Part shown: positions 1-53,970 of the stretch, in pieces
How the letters are laid out: every line of letters starts with the position of its first letter
Numbering within the stretch: position 1 is the stretch's first letter
From: Hydractinia symbiolongicarpus
Taxonomy: Eukaryota > Cnidaria > Hydrozoa > Anthoathecata > Hydractiniidae
Reading direction: 5' to 3'
Length of the DNA stretch: 64,000 nt
Assembly (NCBI RefSeq): GCF_029227915.1
Contig: NC_079877.1
Span: 19,677,851 to 19,741,850 of the forward strand
The notes under the pieces: model-generated
What the model was told of the DNA's origin: nothing
What the model saw: only the letters and a program-made list of their open reading frames with translations
Database searches by the model: none
Translations under genes and position numbers: made by a program

Positions 1-471
1 CACCAAAAACTGCTAAAATTTAAACATAATGATAAGATTTTCAAATTTTTGGTGTTGCCAAACGGATATACGGAAGGCCCTAGAAAATTTACTAAGGTGA
101 TGAAGCCACCCTTGGCCATTCTCAGAAAGAACTACTCAATATTGTTGGCAGACTACATTGATGATAAAATTACCATGAATACAATTAAAGAAAGGTGTCT
201 TGATGATATCGATAAAATAATTAATTTGCTAAATCGCCTAGGTTTTGTTCTTCACCCAGAAAAGTCCAAATTTGAACCAGGCCAGGTACTGGAATTTTTG
301 GGTGTCATGATTGATACAAGGAGAATGATTATTTACTTGACAGATGAGAAAAAGGGAATATAAATTTACTATGTAGAGAAATACTCACAATTAGAAAATT
401 AGCTAAAATCATTGGAAAAGTTAATAGCTGTTTCATAGCAGTTCCACATGGGAAACTCCATTATAGAGTTA
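1..471 (+). pseudogene. DIRS reverse transcriptase fragment
   Basis: The open frame starts at base 1 and runs to 360. It carries the palm-domain motif LADYIDD (about codons 50-56), a YIDD variant of the RT catalytic box, preceded by LPNGYTEGPRKFTK, which resembles the LPNGL..APRKFTK segment of DIRS-family RT. After 360 the homology (REILTIRKLAKIIGKVNS, then PHGKLHYRV) moves to another frame, so a frameshift lies near 358. The sequence stops at an insertion after 471 and resumes at 1221. It is not functional as it stands. Confidence 0.85.
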
Positions 472-1220
472 CTAGTCGATAAGGCCCGTGGAAAAATCCA
501 CTAAGACGCAGAAGAACAATGGAAATATAGATTGCTTTAGATTTTTGCTGACGTCAGCAGTGCATATACAAAAAGAAAATTGGTGAAACTTAGTCATTTG
601 TTGTCTGTAATGTGTAGAGGTTGAAACGCTGATCGAAATAATGTATAGTATCGTATGTTTTTGACAAACGCCTAAGGAGATATAAGGGTTTAAAAATTTT
701 GCTGACGTCAGCAAAATCCCTACCAAAAGTTTCAAAACAAATTTCTTCACAAATTCGTACACCCGTTGCATTCATCGTATAGATCTTGAAATGCTAATCA
801 AGAAAATGTATAGGATTATGTACTTTTGACAAACGGTTGCAGAGATATTGGGGTTTGTAGGTTTTGTGATGACGTCATCAACCCGTCATTTCCGAAACGG
901 ATTCGGGAACCAAGTTTGGGAAACTTACCCAAATTGGTCCCAGGTGGTCCCTAGTTACTCACGCGGTGAAAAATCATTGACGTCACCACCTCGTTTCCAA
1001 GTTATTTGGCCTCAAATTTTTAAGTGCACTGTAACAGCTTCATTAATTTAATATAGGATATTGACGTTAAAGTAGTGTTATTGACGTCGCGCCGTAACGT
1101 CAGAAAATTTAACATATTAGGCATGCCTTTTTTGGTTACTTCAGAGAAAATTTCGGTAAGATCAAAGGAAAATGAACATATCCACTTTGCCTGTTACAGA
1201 CACACAGAACAGGCGTATTA
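472..1220. mobile_element. 749-bp insertion in the DIRS gene, with repeated TGACGTCA palindromes
   Basis: The 11-bp word ttatagagtta occurs at 461-471 and again at 1221-1231. Removing 472-1231 rejoins the DIRS frame (HYR then VMERFK), so the word is the target-site duplication. Inside are tandem modules of about 160 bp, each ending in a TGACGTCA palindrome (549-556, 703-710, 870-877, 978-985; TGACGTCG at 1081). A stem GCCTGTT/AACAGGC sits at the right end (about 1190-1215). No coding sequence was recognised. An 11-bp duplication of this kind suggests a retroposed (SINE-, LINE- or Penelope-like) sequence, but no class can be assigned. Confidence 0.7.
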
Positions 1221-1960
1221 TTATAGAGTTATGGAGAGGTTTAAGACAGCGTGTCTTAGGAAACATTTTGGAAAGTTTGACATTAGTTTCTCACCCGTAA
1301 AAGAGGAAATAAGCTGGTTGCTAAACAACTTGAGAAACAGTTTAGCACCAATTGCCAGGGGTAACCCAAAATTTTATATTACTACTGACGCCTGCAAGAC
1401 AGGATAGGGAACTCGTAGAAATGAAACCCGTACGAGAGGTCACTTCACTCTAGAAGAAACAAAGCTGCTCTCCTTGTTATGATATATTCAGTGGCAGGAA
1501 TAAACAAAATGGAAAGCACAAAATCTTTAGGAATGGATTAAGTAGTCCATGAAATTTGGGATTGGGCAATGGCAAGAAAAAGCTGGATTACAGCAAATGT
1601 AAGATGTTGAGGCGGATAGAGAATCCCGAGAAACAGAAAACCGAACAGAATGGATGCTCCATAGAGAGATCTTCAGGAGAGCAGTAAATGCCTTAAATTT
1701 CACTCCAAAAATAGACTTGTTTGCAACCCGCATTATTAATCAACTGGATCGGTATGTTTCTTTCAGGCCTGATTCAAATTGTATAGCAGTAAATGCTTTT
1801 ACTATTGATTGAAAGCATTTAGAGTTCTATGCCTTCCCACCGTTCATTTGCTTGCCAAAAGCTATCCAAAAAATATGCAATGATGAGGCTACAGGGATTC
1901 TGGTAGTGCCTGACTGGCCAAACCAACCCTGGTACTCTCAATTCATGAACATTGTTGTGA
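1221..1960 (+). pseudogene. DIRS connection/RNase H-like domain remnant
   Basis: The frame resumes with YYRVMERFKTACLRKHFGKF and reaches the RNase H-like first acidic motif ITTDACKTG near 1377-1405, where a stop interrupts it. Later pieces in shifted frames (PKIDLFATR.IN near 1705-1740, then YAFPPF..L and VVPDWPNQPWYS to about 1940) match the conserved C-terminal RNase H stretch of DIRS and related retroelements. At least three stops or shifts break it. Confidence 0.75.
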
Positions 1961-1984
1961 TTAAGATATACATTTGGAACCAAA

Positions 1985-2424
1985 CCATTGGAGTCCTACA
2001 ACTCGATTTTTGTCAACGTTCTACATTCCAACAATCGTTAAGACTACACGCCCAGGAAAACACCAAGAGCCCTTAACTTTCCAGAAATTCGAAACACCAA
2101 AAATATGCGTACTTTGGTGTTTTGAAGAATCTCCCAGGCCAACCAAAGAACTTGATTCTCTCATATACTTATCCACATCATCCAGTGAAGACAGCTACGC
2201 TAACAAGATATGTGAAGACATTCTTAGGATTAGCAGGCATAGACATTACAGTATTCACATGCCACTCAACTCGGAAAGCCTCCACAAGCAAAGCTAATAA
2301 CTTAGGTCTTTCACTGAAAGATATTAACAAAGCGGCAGGATGGTTCTCAGAGAGTATTTTCTTAAAACACTATAAATTGAATATTGTGGCTTGGTTTCTG
2401 AAAACCCTACAACAAGGTTGCTAA
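1985..2424 (+). pseudogene. DIRS tyrosine recombinase (YR) remnant
   Basis: From about 2122 to 2424 one frame encodes the C-terminal catalytic half of a tyrosine recombinase. CHSTRKASTSKANNLG contains the H-x-x-R box, and AGWFSESIFLKHYKL contains the W and the nucleophilic tyrosine region (KHY). This domain inserts the circular DIRS DNA intermediate into the genome. The upstream N-terminal half is in other frames, so the gene is broken. The stop codon lies at 2422-2424. Confidence 0.8.
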
Positions 2425-2696
2425 ATTTAGTGCTCCTTAAACTCAAACATGTACATATTATTTGCTTTTAGAACATCAAAGTTGTTTGTATTATGTTATA
2501 TAAAAGGAAAAAAGAAAGTTGACATTGTTACGGTATACATCTGTACACATAATCAAGTTACCAACAGTAATTTCATTTTATTGGTATTTTTCAGGCAAAA
2601 AATCAAATAAAAAGTTCGAAATTGTCATTTCTTTTCTCTTCAAAATGTGGCTTTTAAAATTTCCCTTGAATACTTAGATCAGAGGCTAAATTATTA

Positions 2697-2922
2697 TTTC
2701 CTAAAATTAAACAAATAAAATGCAGTTTAATTGTAATAATAATTTACCTCTGATAAGTATTCAAGTGCCCTACCCACACCTTCCTTTAAAATGGTGATAC
2801 ATTTTGAAGCTCTGTCTTTGAAAGTAGGAATTTTACGACAACCGAATCTCACTTGAGTACTGATCAGAGGTAAATTATTATTACAATTAAACAGTATTTT
2901 ACTTGTTTAATTTTAGGAAAAA
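2697..2922. repeat. Inverted repeat, about 68-bp arms
   Basis: Arms at 2697-2764 and 2852-2922 are reverse complements with few mismatches. Each arm has the order TCCTAAAATTAAACAA, TTTAATTGTAATAATAATTT, ACCTCTGAT, CAAGT read from the outer end. A further direct partial copy (TTGAATACTTAGATCAGAGG) precedes the left arm at about 2667. It lies between the DIRS 3' end and the Harbinger remnant and could be a foldback MITE or an inverted DIRS terminal repeat. No target duplication was identified. Confidence 0.6.
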
Positions 2923-2929
2923 ATGACGA

Positions 2930-3663
2930 GCAATGGTAATCCAAACTCATAACCTACAAGTGCCAATAACACTATAGAAAAAAAACTTTTAAAAAACTCT
3001 TAAAAAAATCAGATCCACTGTCACCTGGATGAATAATAGCAACATGTTCGCCGTCAGTTACACCTAAGCAATCTGGAAACTACCAGCGTCGCATTGTTTC
3101 ATGTTCGTACTCCTCTCACTCTTTCCTGGTACTTGGAACTTTCAAGTAGATTTCTCTCAACGTATTATATATCTCTGCACAACAACAGGTATTAACTGTG
3201 ACAGTTGTTTTATGGATCCGAAATTGAACCATTAGGCTTTCATGCAACTCGCCAGTGGCGAAGAAACTAAGAGTAACAGCTAATTTTTCTTCAGGGGGGA
3301 TTGGCGTTCTCATCATTGTTGTTTGCTTGTCCAACTTCGGCCCAACCAATTCCGCAAGAAGAGGGTGAACATGTCTGTTAGTTATAGCATAATAGAGTTA
3401 TAGCATAGCTATTTTATCTCATTTTACCCCCTGCAGGGATGTACACCCTTGAAACCCACGATGTAACCTCGTTCCCACGGTCATCCAAGAGCTATACAGC
3501 CCTGTGTTCGAGGTTGCCAACAACACGCATACCCATAATGGAACATAGAGAAACATGGATTCGAGATTGATAAAAAAGTACTATGCGTCTGAAATATGCT
3601 TACCTCAAAAGCTGCTGTATTCATTCTTAAATAACGCCGAAAACTTTCAAAATCTCTGAGCAA
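2930..3663 (-). pseudogene. PIF/Harbinger transposase (HARBI1-like nuclease) remnant
   Basis: Reading leftward from 3663, FESFRRYLRMNTAAFE matches the N-terminal block of Harbinger nucleases. The frame is then interrupted, with a GAG|GTAAGC donor-like site near 3612. It resumes at about 3370 with LLAELVGPKLDKQ and IPPEEKLAVTLSFFATGE. Further on, in shifted frames, come FPDCLGVTDGEHVAI (first catalytic Asp), SGSDFFKSF and FFSIVLLALV down to about 2935. The later catalytic residues are absent, so this is a fragment. The TTAA-flanked element begins 35 bp to its right and may have truncated it. Confidence 0.75.
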
Positions 3664-3849
3664 TTAAGCTATGATAAGCGCCACTATCTCTTCTTAAAGG
3701 TACTGTCCGATTAAAAAACAATATCTTTTCTTTTATTTTATTAAGTATCAAAAATAACGAAGATTGCACTCTTAAACAACAAAGATTTATCCAATACTTA
3801 ACACCATCGTTTGTTTGTTTTAATCTTGCTGCACTAGCCTACCATCTTC

Positions 3850-5461
3850 GGAAGATGCTTTATCCAAAATGCGATTCCGTGGTTTTAAATTTAAATTATT
3901 ATTAGAATTACGTCATTCAAATATGACGTATTGTTGCGTAATACCGAAATGCATTGGGTGCGCATTTAGCAGGGGTTCGCGGAAAAAGCCTGGGACACAC
4001 ACGCACGTGTTTTTGAGATTTTGTATACCGTTGAAGTTTTTAACTAAAATAAAACCTTTCAAACTGTAATTATCGTTCAATAATCGAAATAAATAAAACG
4101 AATAATGAAATTCTAGATGGTAAGTTGTCGAAGTTTTTTTTTATTATTCTTGGATATTATAAAGAAAAAATAAAAGCTAGAAATAAATCAAAATCGAAAA
4201 TTTTTTTCCACTGGATACTTTGTAGATTGTAAAAAGAAAAACAGAAATATATATTCGAATCCATGGAAGATGTCAATGTAGCAGTTAGAAATCTCGAGAT
4301 AAAATCATTATCCCATTTCTCTGTTTATCAAAAAGATAAATCATTCGGAGTTTTAAGTTATAATAAAAAAGGTTGATCTTTTGACCAAGAGAAACAAAAA
4401 GCAGTAGTCTTCTTTAAAAAAGAAAATTTTTGTGTGTGTTACCAACTTAATTTTTTAGATATTAATTTAAAAAATCACAAGATTCTCTTCGAAGATATCA
4501 AGAACAAGGAGTCACCCCAACAAATCCTTTGGTCCGGAACTCCTTTTGTGATTGTTGGAAAAAAACCTTTTTGGTACGAAGTTCTGTCCCGGCTGATAAC
4601 TACGCGGTTTTTTTGGGTAACCGAAACAACTATTCGCCATGTACTTGCTTGGATTGTCGTAAAACCTTGTTGCCCTGTAACCATATCCTATCCGTCATTA
4701 GTGGCAATGTCGCAGATGTATCCTGGAAATCTTTATCGTCGCGATACACTTTATCTCCTTTTTTCATCCTTGGATCATGAAGTTATTAGCAAGGAGGTTA
4801 CTTTAGAAGATAACCAAATGTAGAACGATTTTATTGACATTAATGATGTCGAAACCGAGTCCGTTTTAATAGATTCTATTCCTAAAATATGTTTCCCAAA
4901 TAGGTTTAAGGCCTCGTGTTGCAGAGAAATTTTAAACCAAATCAAGAGCTTGTCATTCATAGTGTATAATAATGATGCACTAGACCATCTTCATGAAACC
5001 TTGACTCAGGCTTTAAATGACCTATCATTTCATGCTCCTAAGGAAGGCAATTTGGTTGTGGAAAGACCAAAAGTTATAGGATTAACATATTTAAGTAAAA
5101 AATTCCAACCTCTTCCAAAACCAAAACCAAAAAAATCGGCGTTTTCGGGAAGAGTCGGTTTGGCTGATGAAAAAAAAAGTTTTCATCCATAATCAACATT
5201 GTCTCTAAAAAAGAAGAAAATCATGCGACGTCTGTGGTTGAAGAGTTCCCTGAATACGATCCATCTGTCATTTATGATGTACCAACGGAGCAGGAGCAGT
5301 TTAATGACACTGCTGGCTCAATTACCAATAAAATCTGGGTAAATCGGGGATCTGGGTAATAAGTGCGACTAAAGGAAGCCATATTTAATGCCGAAGTATT
5401 TTAAAAGAGTTAATTTTAAAATTTTAAACCACGGAATGGCATTTTGGATAAAGCATCTTCC
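3850..5461. mobile_element. MULE (Mutator-like) element with SWIM-finger gene
   Basis: Terminal inverted repeats of 36 bp (3850-3885 and 5426-5461, one mismatch) begin GGAAGATGCTTTATCCAAAA. A perfect 9-bp duplication, ACCATCTTC, sits outside them at 3841-3849 and 5462-5470. A 9-bp duplication and a SWIM zinc finger inside are both characteristic of Mutator-like elements. The element is 1612 bp, too short for a full MULE transposase, so it is internally deleted or carries only the C-terminal part. Confidence 0.8.
4434..5192 (+). pseudogene. SWIM zinc-finger protein, MULE-associated, broken
   Basis: The SWIM signature CxCx(n)CxH is visible as CTCLDCRKTLLPCNHIL, encoded around 4640-4690, followed by a run resembling the region after the finger in MULE-type proteins. 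The frame moves near 4770, a stop follows at 4821-4823, and the same frame continues to 5192 with a helical stretch (DHLHETLTQALNDL) and a basic PKPKPKKSAFSGR tail. SWIM fingers bind DNA or protein in MULE transposases and related host proteins. The catalytic DDE part is not present. Confidence 0.6.
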
Positions 5462-5813
5462 ACCATCTTCATGAACTTTCGAACGCGGCAAAAGGACTGG
5501 GTCAATTCATTATTCAGCACATTTTTGCTTGTGACGTAGTTACCTGGCTTCTTATTAGGCGAACGACTAAATGTTTATTTATAATTTTTTTCCTTTGTTT
5601 AAAAAAGTTCTTCATGAAGATAGCAATGAATGAAAATAATTCGCAGGTTCTAAGATTTCAATTCGAGCCGGAAAGAACAGCGAATGATGAGCTAGTTCCG
5701 ACTTTTCAAGACGTAGACGAACATAATATTGGAAACCTTGTTGCTCCTACTCCTAAATGTGAGAGGATGCCCTCTGAAGTGTAGAATGTTTTTGCTGTCA
5801 CGAGACAGACTCT

Positions 5814-6775
5814 CAGTCTTTTTCAGGAATATTTGAGTAGGTGTGCGATGATTCGCACGTGTAAATCAAGTAACGCGTGCGATGTAAAACGCACGTGCAA
5901 AGAATGTTACGCCTGCGATACGGGCTCCGAGGTTATTTTTGTTGCGCATTCATTTTGCGGTAGAAAAGTGGGGGACGTTTTAAATCGTGAACCCCAAACA
6001 CGATGATCGAGCGTGTACTGGTATAGCGACTCTCTCAATCCTAACTTCCTTTTCTACATGTCCGAAATAGTATGCATGACTATACTGTCATTTTTATATT
6101 TATTGTTTATTTTTCACAAGCAAATAGGCAAAAATATGCTTTGTTTTCAAATTAAAAAAAATCTTTATCCACGTGGCTTAAATAAAACTTCAAAATTCAT
6201 TCAAAAAGTTCAGCTACACTTAAACAAAATTTTTACAGAAAAAAATTTATACCGTCCGTGGGTTTCGGTTTTACAGGCATAAAGAAAAAATCCATTAAAT
6301 TCGGACCTGCTATGGTTTCCAATTATTTTGTCAAATGAAAAAATTATCTACAATTAAATCCATGATAAAATGTCTATTCCGCCTGTAAGTGCAGTTTTGC
6401 AGACTTGCTTCATCCGTGCTCCGTCGGCGTTCACCTCCGCATTAGTTAAGAACCGCATGGCTGGATTTCTTGTGTAAGACCTGGTTACCAACGACGAAGG
6501 GGCCAGGCAAAAGAGATTTATGTCTACGTAGTTCTTTTAACTAAGTCAGGAGTCGGTGAATTAGCTAGGATGGTCAGGTTGGCTATGAATAGGCTTGCTC
6601 GTGGATTAAAAGGACCAGGACTATTCAATAATTTCTGAGATCTATGGATTTTATAGGTTGATTTTGAAAACTCAATATTTATTTTTCAGGCGTGCGATTA
6701 ATCACACGCCTTAAACGATTTAGGCGTGTGCCAAGGCGTGCGCGTGCGATCGCACGCCTCTCCTGAAAAAGACTG
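5814..6775. mobile_element. 962-bp TIR element, 6-bp target duplication
   Basis: TIRs CAGTCTTTTTCAGGA (5814-5828) and TCCTGAAAAAGACTG (6761-6775) are perfect 15-bp inverted repeats. GACTCT is duplicated directly outside (5808-5813 and 6776-6781). The sub-terminal zones are rich in GTGCGA/TCGCAC motifs. The CAG start is hAT- or CACTA-like but a 6-bp duplication fits neither cleanly, so no superfamily is assigned. It contains the 340-bp module also found at 45636-45966. Confidence 0.75.
6311..6650 (+). repeat. Copy A of a 330-340-bp repeat with a conserved short reading frame
   Basis: This segment aligns over its whole length to 45636-45966. Both copies encode, in one frame, PPxSAVLQTCFIRAPSAFTS and then, after a frame change, VRPGYQRRRGQAKEIYVYVV followed by LLTKSGVGELARMVR. 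Differences between the copies are scattered, yet these frames survive in both, so the ancestor was probably coding. I do not recognise the protein. In this copy the module sits inside the 962-bp TIR element. Confidence 0.6.
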
Positions 6776-7009
6776 GACTCTATTAAATATTTTCAATTAC
6801 ATGGTATAAAAGTTTCTACTCCTTCATGAGTAATTCTTAGATGCGAGTGTGATTGAGTAATATTGTAATATTTTTCAGATAAAAAATGTATTACGGAACA
6901 CGAAGAATTCCGAGCGGTGGTTTTATTGAAGAGTACGCTGTGAACATCTTTGGTGGCACTCCATGACAGAGAGTTTCGAACGACCACCTAGTTACCAGCC
7001 CCCACTCAC

Positions 7010-7171
7010 CTCCTTAACATCCTTTTCTTTCCTCCGTTCAGATATTTCTCTGACTTTTGGTTTTTCCTTATACGGAAGATTTTTTTTTGGATCCTTGAGC
7101 AGCGAAAAAAAAATTTTATCCTGTTTTTTTCGACTGTTGTTAGTGCAATTCACAACAGCGCACCACGACAT
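7010..7171 (-). pseudogene. THAP zinc-finger exon
   Basis: ATG at 7171 opens a 54-codon exon on the minus strand. It begins MSWCAVVNCTNNSRKKQDKI and continues FFSLLKDPKK, the C-x4-C start of a THAP DNA-binding finger. It ends at a consensus donor GGAG|GTGAGT (7010/7009). The remaining THAP ligands (CxxH) should be in a downstream exon to the left, which was not found. It lies inside the TTAA-flanked element and could be the N-terminus of its transposase. Confidence 0.6.
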
Positions 7172-7801
7172 TATTCTGCCTCTCAACCTTACTGAATGTG
7201 CGATCTGAGTCTAATCTCTCTGTGGCGGGACATCTAGCGAAGAGGAAACTAATTTTTGATTATTGATTGGTTGTCTTTAGAGTAGCTGAAACAACTATGC
7301 AACCCTAAGGCTAAAGTCATATTGAACTTCAAGTTTTATTAGCGAAAGCTTCTTACTTAGGTTCGTACAGAATTAGCACAGTGTGTGTTTACCTTAAGGT
7401 CTAGACACATCTCTCGCCTTCGATTTTTTAATTCCATATGAATAATTCATAAAAAGCGGTCTTTCACAATTCAGGGGGTAAAATTACCAAAATTTTTAAA
7501 CATATAATAAAATATCAGCCCTGGCCCACGTTTTATCTATTTTGGTCAGTTCGGCGCGCTCCAGGTAAATACGTCACACGCGACATATTATTTCAGCCTC
7601 GCTTTAGTGCCTATCATCCGCCATCCATATAAACAATCGAAGTGAGAGACCGCATGCTTTTTTGTAAACAAGAATGAGATGTTGTTCAGTTAGTGTTAGG
7701 AAAGAAAACAAATAATTATTTAATTATTTTATAGAAATTAGTTCCAAATAAGAATTTTTTGTCAAAATTTTAGTTGATTTTTAATCGGACAGTACCTTTA
7801 A

Positions 7802-8911
7802 CCATTTTTTAACCCAAACTATGCGCATTTCAAGAGGCCTTTTTCTTTCACTATTTTTAATAACGCTATTGCTAGTAGCAATGATAATAAGCAGCTCCTT
7901 CCTCGAAGTTATCCATAGTTGCACTCTGACTGTAATAATCTTCCGTGTATATGTTTGAGAAATAACGAAAGAATATGAAATTAGTAGGCAGGTGTTACAA
8001 TATTCCTTTGATATTTTTACGTGTATTCTTTCTTAGTAAATTCTGCTTCATGAGCGTTGAATCTGTGAACTCTTTACTCTTTGAGGATATCTAATTCAGT
8101 TTCTCTCAAACAAAAGCTTAGACGCAAACAAATTTCAGAGCAAATCCCTAAAATTCAAATCCACCTCACAGCAAACCCCGAATTACAATAAACCAATGAG
8201 TACAAAACTGACGTGGTCACATGTTACCCTCTTAAACAATGCAAAAATTAATTATATTTATTCAGGTGAGTGAACCCATTGTCAGTTAAACCAAAGGTTT
8301 CCCGACCATGTGAGCAAAGAACAATAGAATTAACCAATAAAAAAGAGCGCAAAAATTCGTTTGAGACCCAGCGTAATTTTTTCCACCTCAACTATTTCCT
8401 GTTGGAAGAAAGAATATGCTGGGTCTTCTGGCTAGATGTGGGCGAAACTTCATTCATCTACAAATCTTTTTAAACTATGTACGCCGTGTAACGACACAAA
8501 ACAGCAAAATAAATACGAACCAAGTTGGCTTTTGTTCGATAATGGCGACGACCGTAGATGCAATCGCTTATCGCTTTTGGAAACAAATTTATGGACATAA
8601 AAAAAGAGAAATTTAAAGAAATTGATGCCATGTTGTGAGAATGTTAGAATGTCATAATGTTTTTATTACATAAAATGTAGTTTTTTTCGTTACTTCTCCT
8701 TTAAATTTTTTTTCTTTTTTTTTCTTTTACGGAAATGCAAGTATCAACTGCTTTCTTTTATTGATATAGTACTAAAAGTTGGTTGCTATCCAATCTTTAA
8801 GATCAGAAATTCAACTCTGAAATTAAAAAAGCTACTTCTTTCACTTTCGACAAAATTTAATTTTTGAACATCCGCGAAAACCATTGATCTTGGCAAACCG
8901 CCAAAACACTA
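7802..8911. other. No recognised gene
   Basis: AT-rich sequence. A minus-strand acceptor-like TTATTACAG near 7925 opens two short possible final exons for MED4, but neither resembles a MED4 tail, so no exon is called. A plus-strand ORF beginning MATTVDAIAYRFWKQ at 8540 is 24 codons long with no recognisable relatives. Confidence 0.5.
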
Positions 8912-9773
8912 TGGAGTTATTTGTTGGATAATATTTGTGTGTGCTTTTCGTAGCGTTGTGACTTTTCTTCTAGCATGGTTTTCATTGTCTCGTAGTGCTT
9001 TGCGTCGTGGTGAATAATTCTTTAGGCCGTGGTTTTTGTCGCGTCGTAGTGTTTTTCGTCGTGGCGTATCATTGTGCATTGTGTGATTTTACGTTTTGTC
9101 GAGTCGTATAATCCTTCGTATTGTGTTCGTTGCATTGTACTTCAATTCATGCTCTTTCACATGGAATAAAGAATTTCGTGAACTAATTTCAAGAAATCAC
9201 CGCAGAAGCTCCATAAAGTAGAAAGAATATTAATACATGGCTTCAAAATCTTTCTTTCTTTAAGCAACTTAAGATCTAGATATTAGCCGAAAAACAGTAT
9301 AAAAAAATCGTGTATGATGCTAAAAAACCCAGCAAAACGCAATGTATTTTGCAATCATGCTCAACATAAAAGAAAACAATTACCCTGAGCTAGCTACCAC
9401 GAAAATGAAAATGTCCACTTTTACTTTCCTCTGGTGTCTGGTTCTGCCCAATACAATACAATGAACAGTAATCAACCAGAATTAAAACTCATATCAAATA
9501 TTTTTCCAGTTTTCCTTCGTTTCGTTAAACTCCATAAAAAATAGGCAGCAGGAATTGTGATTTCATATTAAATTTGTACCATTACGATACCGCAACGAAG
9601 AGAGAAATGTCACGACAAAGACTATTACGATAAAAGTAAAGTACGACAATAACACGCTGTGGCGAAAACTGTTCGCCGCGACGAAGAGTATTACGACGAA
9701 ACGTAAAACCAAATAACGAATGCTTTACGACACAACAAGACCAAACACGAATTTTATCCCACAAATAACTCCA
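8912..9773. mobile_element. About 860-bp TIR element, TA-flanked
   Basis: The left end TGGAGTTATTTGTTGGATAA and the complement of the right end TGGAGTTATTTGTGGGATAA are imperfect inverted repeats. Each is bordered by TA (8910-8911 and 9774-9775), as in Tc1/mariner-type MITEs. Inside both ends are many variants of a short GTCGTA/CGTCGTGG word in opposite orientation, that is, sub-terminal repeats. No transposase was seen. It lies downstream of the last MED4 exon found. Confidence 0.6.
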
Positions 9774-9914
9774 TACAAATCTAAGTCCCGCGTAAATTTC
9801 TGATAATTAAAAGTAGTTAAATATTTTAATTTAGCTGTACTTTAACAATTTTGAAAAAACTTGTCAAACTTGTACGTTAATATTTCACTCTTAAGGTAGT
9901 TAAATCACACTTAC

Positions 9915-53610
<43,696 letters not shown>

Positions 53611-53970
53611 TTTTTGCGATTGTATGTTCTTCTGTTTGGAAAAAGACAGATTTTTTTGTTTACAAGTTTACAAGACGTAGAAAAAGAAGAGGATTAGCTA
53701 TAGCTAGTAGCTAGTCTTCCATTATGGTCAACCTGTTTATCTGTCCTGGTTTGAAAACCCTTCTTTTTTTAACCATAGTCATAAGAAAAAGAGATAGTCT
53801 GGAAAAGAGAGCGCTATAACAATAGAAGCATTGTTTTGATCCTTTTGTGGCCGTAATTAAACTAGAACCCAGTTTTCTACAGGCACGGTAAATTAGAAAT
53901 GGCGGTTTTTCTGGTTCAGATTACTCTTTTTTGTTGTAAACAAAGAATTTAATTTGATTTTTTTATTGAT

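Larger units (their letters stand above)
1..2450 (+). mobile_element. DIRS-like tyrosine-recombinase retrotransposon, 5'-truncated by window edge
   Basis: In order on the plus strand there are reverse transcriptase, RNase H-like and tyrosine recombinase segments, the gene order of DIRS-type retrotransposons, which integrate with a recombinase instead of a DDE integrase. The coding region is broken by frameshifts and stops and by a 749-bp insertion at 472-1220. The 5' half (gag and RT start) lies left of the window. The 3' limit is approximate; the recombinase ends at 2424 and no clean terminal repeat was recognised after it. Confidence 0.85.
5642..6985 (+). pseudogene. P2X7 intracellular-domain-like (P2RX7_C family) exons, split by an insertion
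   Basis: After an acceptor-like TTCGCAG at 5638-5644, one frame gives VLRFQFEPERT and KCERMPSEV. It then shifts to ECFCCHET, together a close match to the Cys-rich block common in P2RX7_C-like proteins. The coding sequence is cut at 5813 by a 962-bp element. A second exon follows an acceptor at about 6879 and reads CITEHEEFRAVVLLKSTL, then an in-frame TGA where this family usually has Arg, then TSLVALHDREF. This domain is widespread in cnidarian and transposon-linked proteins. The TGA, the frameshift and the insertion make it dead. Confidence 0.6.
3698..7797. mobile_element. TTAA-flanked DNA transposon, Kolobok- or piggyBac-like, with nested insertions
   Basis: Perfect 20-bp terminal inverted repeats, AGGTACTGTCCGATTAAAAA at 3698-3717 and its complement at 7778-7797, are flanked on both sides by TTAA (3694-3697 and 7798-7801). 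TTAA duplication is known for piggyBac and Kolobok. A THAP exon inside favours Kolobok, whose transposases carry THAP fingers. About 2.6 kb of its 4.1 kb is two younger insertions (3850-5461 and 5814-6775). No complete transposase was seen. Confidence 0.75.

Noticed and set aside
848-1051. 67-codon plus ORF
   Set aside because: Lies inside the TGACGTCA insertion with no protein features; the repeat explains it.
3698-7797. Assignment to piggyBac
   Set aside because: TTAA fits, but no piggyBac transposase was seen and the THAP exon favours Kolobok. Left as either.
7870-7925. Possible last MED4 exon on minus
   Set aside because: It has an acceptor-like AG, but the two possible short ends do not resemble a MED4 C-terminus and the stretch is bounded only by chance features.
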